Assembly: GCA_036971475.1 (NCBI GenBank)
Contig: JBAIZL010000006.1
Coordinates: 92,024,376 to 92,088,375, forward strand
Direction of reading: 5' to 3'
Source: Prosapia bicincta
Lineage: Eukaryota; Arthropoda; Insecta; Hemiptera; Cercopidae
DNA: 64,000 nucleotides
The translations under genes and the position numbers were made by a program. A model generated the notes under the pieces. That model was given only the letters and a program-made list of their open reading frames with translations. It ran no database searches and was not told where the DNA came from. Position 1 is the first letter of the stretch, and every line of letters begins with the position of its first letter. This document shows, piece by piece, positions 59,381-64,000 of this stretch.

Positions 59381-61334
59381 TGCAACGTCCTACCCGTCAC
59401 TTCTCAGCACGCAGAATACTAAACTTTTGTTGTTTAAAAAACGTATTTATAAACAAAACAAACTTCTGCCAATCACCCCGCTTGTTAAACCGTGCTAAAA
59501 TCCCTGATTTACGTGTATATTTCCCGCCCATAGGGCCATGCCCAAAACAAGCCTATTCCCGCTGACTACTATTTTGAAATAAGTATAATCTCCCCAAAAT
59601 TGGTTTATGAATTATGTAGGGTTTAGATATAGTCACACATGTCATTTCAATAGTCAGCTGGAAAGAAGCACATGTAAAATAATAAACAAAATATTCACAG
59701 AGTCTTACCAACTGATGATGATCTGCAGAGACAGCAAGGGGACGTGCAAAATATGATCGTGTTTAGTTTACCTATTTTAAAAGGCTCCCGTGTCCTTTTA
59801 AACACAATCTGCCAGTAGATAAATCTCTGGACTTTTATACAAAAAACCAACTAATCTTTAGGCTAGCTCAATGAAGTTAGTTGAGAGAAACTCTTTAAAA
59901 ACATTAGGTTTTAACTATTATCAATTAATGGAATTTAATTAAACTTGTTTACTGATTTAATAATCATTTTCATATTAGTTGGAAAAAGCTAAAAAGTTTT
60001 TATTGATTATTCAACACAGGATGAAATGCAAATACTGTTGATTTTTATAACATATTTAATTTTTATTTATTTAAATAAAAAAGAAAATTTATCTTTTCAA
60101 ATAAAACACAATTATATTGACAAAAACAATTCACTAAATAACTTGTTATCTTTCATATTTTAAAATCTTATAATTTCTATATATATATAACAATTACATT
60201 TACATAAAAATAAAATTATTTCCCAAATTAGACATAAAAAAAATTTATCTTCTATATCAAATTGGTAAAGTCGTATTTATGACACATAATTTTTAAATTT
60301 ATAATAATCAAAAAATTATTATTTTTTTGAAAATAAATGACTCATGGCCAAAAACCCTTTGTAAGTTTAATATTTATCATTTGAAATATTATGATCAAAC
60401 AAATTATTTTATTAAGCATAAAATTTATTTTATTTTTATATAGAGTAAAGTCATTGTTTAAGCTTGAATATTTGTTTGAATTTAATAAAACTAACTGACT
60501 AAATTTGACGTAATTGGTATCGAATAGAGAAAATGACTTGCCAAAGATGTTCCTGCCGGTCCTAGAGTCCCTCATCTGGTTTCCCTGGTCCTTGGACATC
60601 GGAAGTCGCCATCCCTGGTTCGTCGGTGGTGGTTTTCCTCCATTCCCGCGTCCTGGAAGCTGAGTCTGGAGCCTTCGTCCCTTAATAGTCATAGACGTCG
60701 GAAGCGTTGAGGTTCGGTCCCATCTGGCCTGATGGCGGTCTTATTCGCGATCCGGCATAGCGGTCCGCGGCACCTCGTATTAAAAATTTATTTCAGACTG
60801 TCTCTAAGGTCTTAGAGACCTAGTATATATAGCGGTGAAATTACCCTACCTCACCCCGACTGCAACACTTGCTATCTTTGGATTTATTCCTTGTACAGGC
60901 AAGTCGGGCAACGAATCCGTTTTAGCTTGCAGAGTTTGATTATCATTTTTGGAACACTGAAAAATGTCTATTTTATTAAAACTGCTGTAACTTTTTTGTT
61001 TTTTAGGTTTTTCAAATTTTGTTTTCACTAATGTTTATTCTGGTTCTTCTAAAATGTCGATGAAAGTTCTACGTGGTTTTGTTCTTAAGTTAGCGTTTTT
61101 AAGCATTTAGAAAATTTTTGCCTCACTACCGATGGTCAAATTTAGCTAGTTATTACAAATTTATTCTCTAATACTTTTTAATTTAGCTTAATTATTCTAT
61201 TTATGGTTTTATTTACTTCTTCACTCTTTATTATTCCTATAACTCTAAACTTGATTAATTTAAAAATCAACTTTATTACTTAAAAACAGGAAATTATTTA
61301 TTTCCTATTTGTCACGGTATTTGAGACCGTTACA
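59381..61334 (-). mobile_element. ~1.95-kb solo-LTR-like element S, copy 2
   Basis: A 1954-bp insertion absent from copy A at 7355. It is flanked by the 4-bp duplication GTAG (59377-59380 and 61335-61338). Reading on the minus strand it starts TGTAACGGTCTC and ends ACGTTGCA. The GC-rich box is at about 60540-60790. It has no internal protein motifs. TG/CA ends, a 4-bp duplication and lack of coding are what a solo LTR left by recombination would show; a non-autonomous element is the alternative. Confidence 0.88.
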
Positions 61335-62123
61335 GTAGGTGAATATTTAGTTACATAAGAGTGAGGTAAATGCTGTAGTTAAATACTAAAGTATACATTA
61401 TTGTACATTGGTGTTTGTTAAACAATAATAGTGTATATTGAAGTTTAATGTAAGTTATAAATGTATATGGACTTATATAAGCGTATAATAAATTATGTAA
61501 ATGTATATTCAAGTATCTAGTTGTATAATAATACGTATAATAGTGTATAGAAGAGTTTAAGTGTAAAAGATTGTACATGTATATATTGAAATATACAAGT
61601 GCATAATAAATTATTTATGTGTATAATAAATTATTTAAAAGTACGATAAAGCAAGAATGAGTATATTAAAGTTTTAAGGGTATACTAATTTATATACGTG
61701 TATATTGAAATATATAACTAAAGCTTATTGGTATAAAATAAAATGTATAAATATGTATGTATGTGAGCATTGACGTATACTAGTGTATAATAAATCATAT
61801 AAGTATATATTGAAGTAGATAGGTTAGTATTAAATTATATAGTGTATATTGAAATATGTAATTGCGTATATGAAGTATGTAATTGACGTATAAGTAACTC
61901 CGATGGACGTACAAGTTGGTGAAGGTACAAATTGTTTACGTTGGTACATGTGACGCGTCAAATAAAAGCATTTGTAGATTATAAGTTAAGTCAAGATCGG
62001 CAGATTAAAATGGTACGACTGAGAGCCTACCTAACCAAAGCAGAACATTAGAACTAATATTGGCAAAGGCAGTGACTTCCTAATGATAATCAAAGGCGTT
62101 ACAAAATAATTGGGATTATTAAT

Positions 62124-62213
62124 TTATATCAAAAGCTTTTCGTTGGCAAACAGTACCAACATCATCAGGAATGAAAATTGGTACTGTTTGCCAATGAAAA
62201 GCTTTGGATATAA
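62124..62213. repeat. Long palindrome made of two PLE ends
   Basis: Arms 62124-62159 and 62178-62213 match at 34 of 36 positions around an 18-bp loop. The minus-strand arm contains CTGATGA (62168-62162), one T, GTTGG...CCAAC, GAAA, AGCTTT: the PLE stem-loop motif. Behind it follows a PLE-tail sequence shared with 12440-12490. Confidence 0.85.
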
Positions 62214-62269
62214 ATTATTCTTGTATTTGAATAATCTATGTTGTGATAAATTATTAAACCAGAAAACGT

Positions 62270-62297
62270 TTTATATATATATATATATATATATATT

Positions 62298-62346
<49 letters not shown>
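62270..62346. repeat. (TA)n microsatellite
   Basis: TA tract with one TTTAAA interruption at about 62295. It sits at the PLE-tail end and at the break in the duplication match. Confidence 0.95.
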
Positions 62347-62349
<3 letters not shown>

Positions 62350-62669
62350 AGAAGAAGGATTAGTTATAGAATAGTCTGGACCTAGTTATTGTATTATATT
62401 AGGCCTGCTATTATCCCTAATGGGTACAATTCCAAAGACTGTATCTCTGACCAGGCCTTAGCGTCGACTTCTAGCAAAGCAGTTATTAAATAAGAAATTA
62501 CAGGATAGTCACTAACCTTCCAAAACCTTATACACATCCATGATTCTTACACGCTTCAAAACTTCATATAATTATCCGAAAATGCACTTTCTTCATCGTA
62601 CTCGCTACCAAATTTAATAAAACCTACAGAAAGAAAATATTTCTTTTCATATAGAACTATCAATGCAAA

Positions 62670-63540
62670 ACGAATTCAGCGACAAGAGACAGTTGGCAAA
62701 TGAGTTAGAGAAGTGGATAGTTGGCAAACAAGATTAGTAAAGGGGACAGTTAGCATACGAGTTTAGGAAAGAGGGCAGTTGGAAAACAGGTATAGCAAAC
62801 TAGATTAGCAAAGAAGAAGTTGTCAATTGAGTTTAAGTAATAAAACAGTGGACAAACGACCTCAACGAAAAGTGAAGTTGGCAAATTCGTTAGATAATTC
62901 GACGTTTGGAAAAGGAGTTTGGCGACATGAATGTTTGGCAAACGAGTTTAGTCAAGTGAAAAATTGGCAAACTAATGCAGCGATTGGGACAGTTGGCAAG
63001 CGCTTTTAGTAAAGAGTTGCTAAACCAGTTTACTGAAGGGGACAGTTGGCAAACGGGTTTAACTGTAACGAAATTGGGCTAGGTGTTTGGGAAATGGACA
63101 GTCGGCAAACGAATTTTGGAGTTGGGGATAGTTGGAAAACAAGTTTTACGAAGAGGCAGTTGAGAATCGTGATAAGTAAACAAGGAAAGTGTTTAACGGT
63201 GTTTAGTGAAGCAGAGAGTTGGTTAACGAGTTCTGCCAAAGGGATAGTAGCAAACGAGTTTAGCGAAGCTCTGCTGCTAAACTCACAATGTTGAGTCAGA
63301 GAAAGAGACAGTTGGCAAACGAGTTAAGCGATAACGAAATTTGGCTAAGTAATTGGGGAATGGACAGTCGGCAAACGAATTTTGGTGTAGGGGATATTTG
63401 ATAACCAAGTTTGACGAAGAGGCAGTTGGTAAACGTGTTAAGTAAACAGGGAAAGTGAAGCAAAGAGTTGGTTAACGAGTTTTGCGAAGGAGATAGCTAG
63501 CAAACAAGTTTAGCAAAACTCTGCTGCTAAACTCTTAAAT
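62670..63540. repeat. ~29-bp minisatellite, copy B
   Basis: Same unit as 10245-11375 (CAGTTGGCAAACGAGTTTAG core) but about 260 bp shorter. The higher-order block duplication is arranged differently: the first block (about 63040-63295) has lost units relative to copy A. Confidence 0.9.
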
Positions 63541-64000
63541 ATGAGTTTTAAGTCACAGGACCAGGTCAAATGTGATTTGCAGGTGTAGGATCCCTAGTAA
63601 CTTTCACAGTAGGGAAAGCGATTTTTAGAATCAGAAATTTTTAGAAGGGCAGCAGAGGGGAAACTACGCGATTATTTGAATGAGGAGAAGATCAGGTAAA
63701 CGTTCAAGAATTGTAAGACCTACAGCCGAACGTAACCAAATAAGTTGACACACATGTAAAAACGTGCATGTACCAAGATAGAAAAGAATAGCTAGGGTGT
63801 TAACTTTTCCGAAAATGCTAATATTTGTAAAAGTTACGAATTTACCCAAAAAAGGAATAATTGAAGGAGACACGTAAAGAACGATACGGTTTATTGGCCA
63901 GGACGGAGAAAGATTGTTGTGAGTATCGGATTTTTGAGAACAGCGATTAATCAAATGATGGAGAGAGAGGTCAAATCTGGCTCTGAAAGAAGATGAGTGA

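Larger units (their letters stand above)
56188..64000. repeat. Segmental duplication, copy B (continues past the window)
   Basis: This is the direct-orientation partner of 2881-11850. It lacks the pogo-like and PLE insertions of copy A and contains element S copy 2 instead. It includes the AT minisatellite (58750-59376 and 61340-61910), repeat R (57800-58260) and the 29-bp minisatellite (62670-63540). Open frames shared with copy A (for example 57220-57420) differ mainly at amino-acid-changing positions, so they are not under coding constraint. Confidence 0.9.

Noticed and set aside
60342..60692. 116-codon open frame in element S copy 2, and a 78-codon frame at 49799-50035 in copy 1
   Set aside because: They cover the same GC-rich box, but the first runs in the sense direction of its element copy and the second in the antisense direction. 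No frame is kept between the copies.

Overview
This is eukaryotic nuclear DNA, very AT-rich and full of transposable elements. The mix of Ty3/gypsy, BEL/Pao, Penelope-like, R1/LOA-type LINE, mariner, Merlin and pogo-like elements, with long (TA)n and (GT)n microsatellites, fits an insect or another arthropod; the species cannot be named. I find no intact host gene, no tRNA or rRNA gene I would defend, and no CRISPR array. Almost every open frame longer than about 80 codons is a transposon remnant or a by-product of a tandem repeat.

Layout. 1-2040: AT-rich sequence with no recognisable gene. 2050-2880: Penelope-like element (PLE) pieces ending in a (TA)n tract. 2881-about 11850 is copy A of a segmental duplication whose copy B is 56188-64000 and runs off the window end. 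Both copies carry a degenerate ~20-bp AT minisatellite and a ~29-bp minisatellite. Copy A alone holds a pogo-like insertion (5577-6855) and a PLE (8236-9430). Copy B alone holds a 1954-bp solo-LTR-like insertion (59381-61334), and a second member of that family sits at its left edge. Each copy therefore shows the empty site for the other's insertions. 12 kb-23 kb: microsatellites, minisatellites, dispersed repeats and a Merlin remnant (19700-20360). 23370-25238: a LINE with target-site duplication and poly-A tail; its endonuclease frame is open but the reverse transcriptase is gone. 26384-30939: gypsy-type LTR element, minus strand, 300-bp LTRs, TCTA duplication, large pol deletion. 32936-44393: BEL/Pao element (plus strand) split by a second, much longer Ty3/gypsy element (minus strand). 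45088-46150: internally deleted mariner with terminal inverted repeats. 49235-56187: a ~1.95-kb LTR-like element into which a degenerate LTR retrotransposon (51178-56170, CGGG duplication) inserted close to its 3' end.

How the parts relate. No pathway is encoded; the window records successive insertions. Nesting gives relative ages: the BEL/Pao element predates the gypsy inside it, and the 1.95-kb LTR-like element predates the 5-kb element inside it. The insertions private to one duplicate most simply post-date the duplication. All autonomous families here are broken. In both integrases whose catalytic-Glu position is still present, that codon is destroyed (stop at 36245-36247, Lys at 43529-43531). 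The least expected signal is a stem-loop motif shared by several PLE ends. It resembles a hammerhead-ribozyme core, and its stem pairing is kept although the stem sequence differs between copies.
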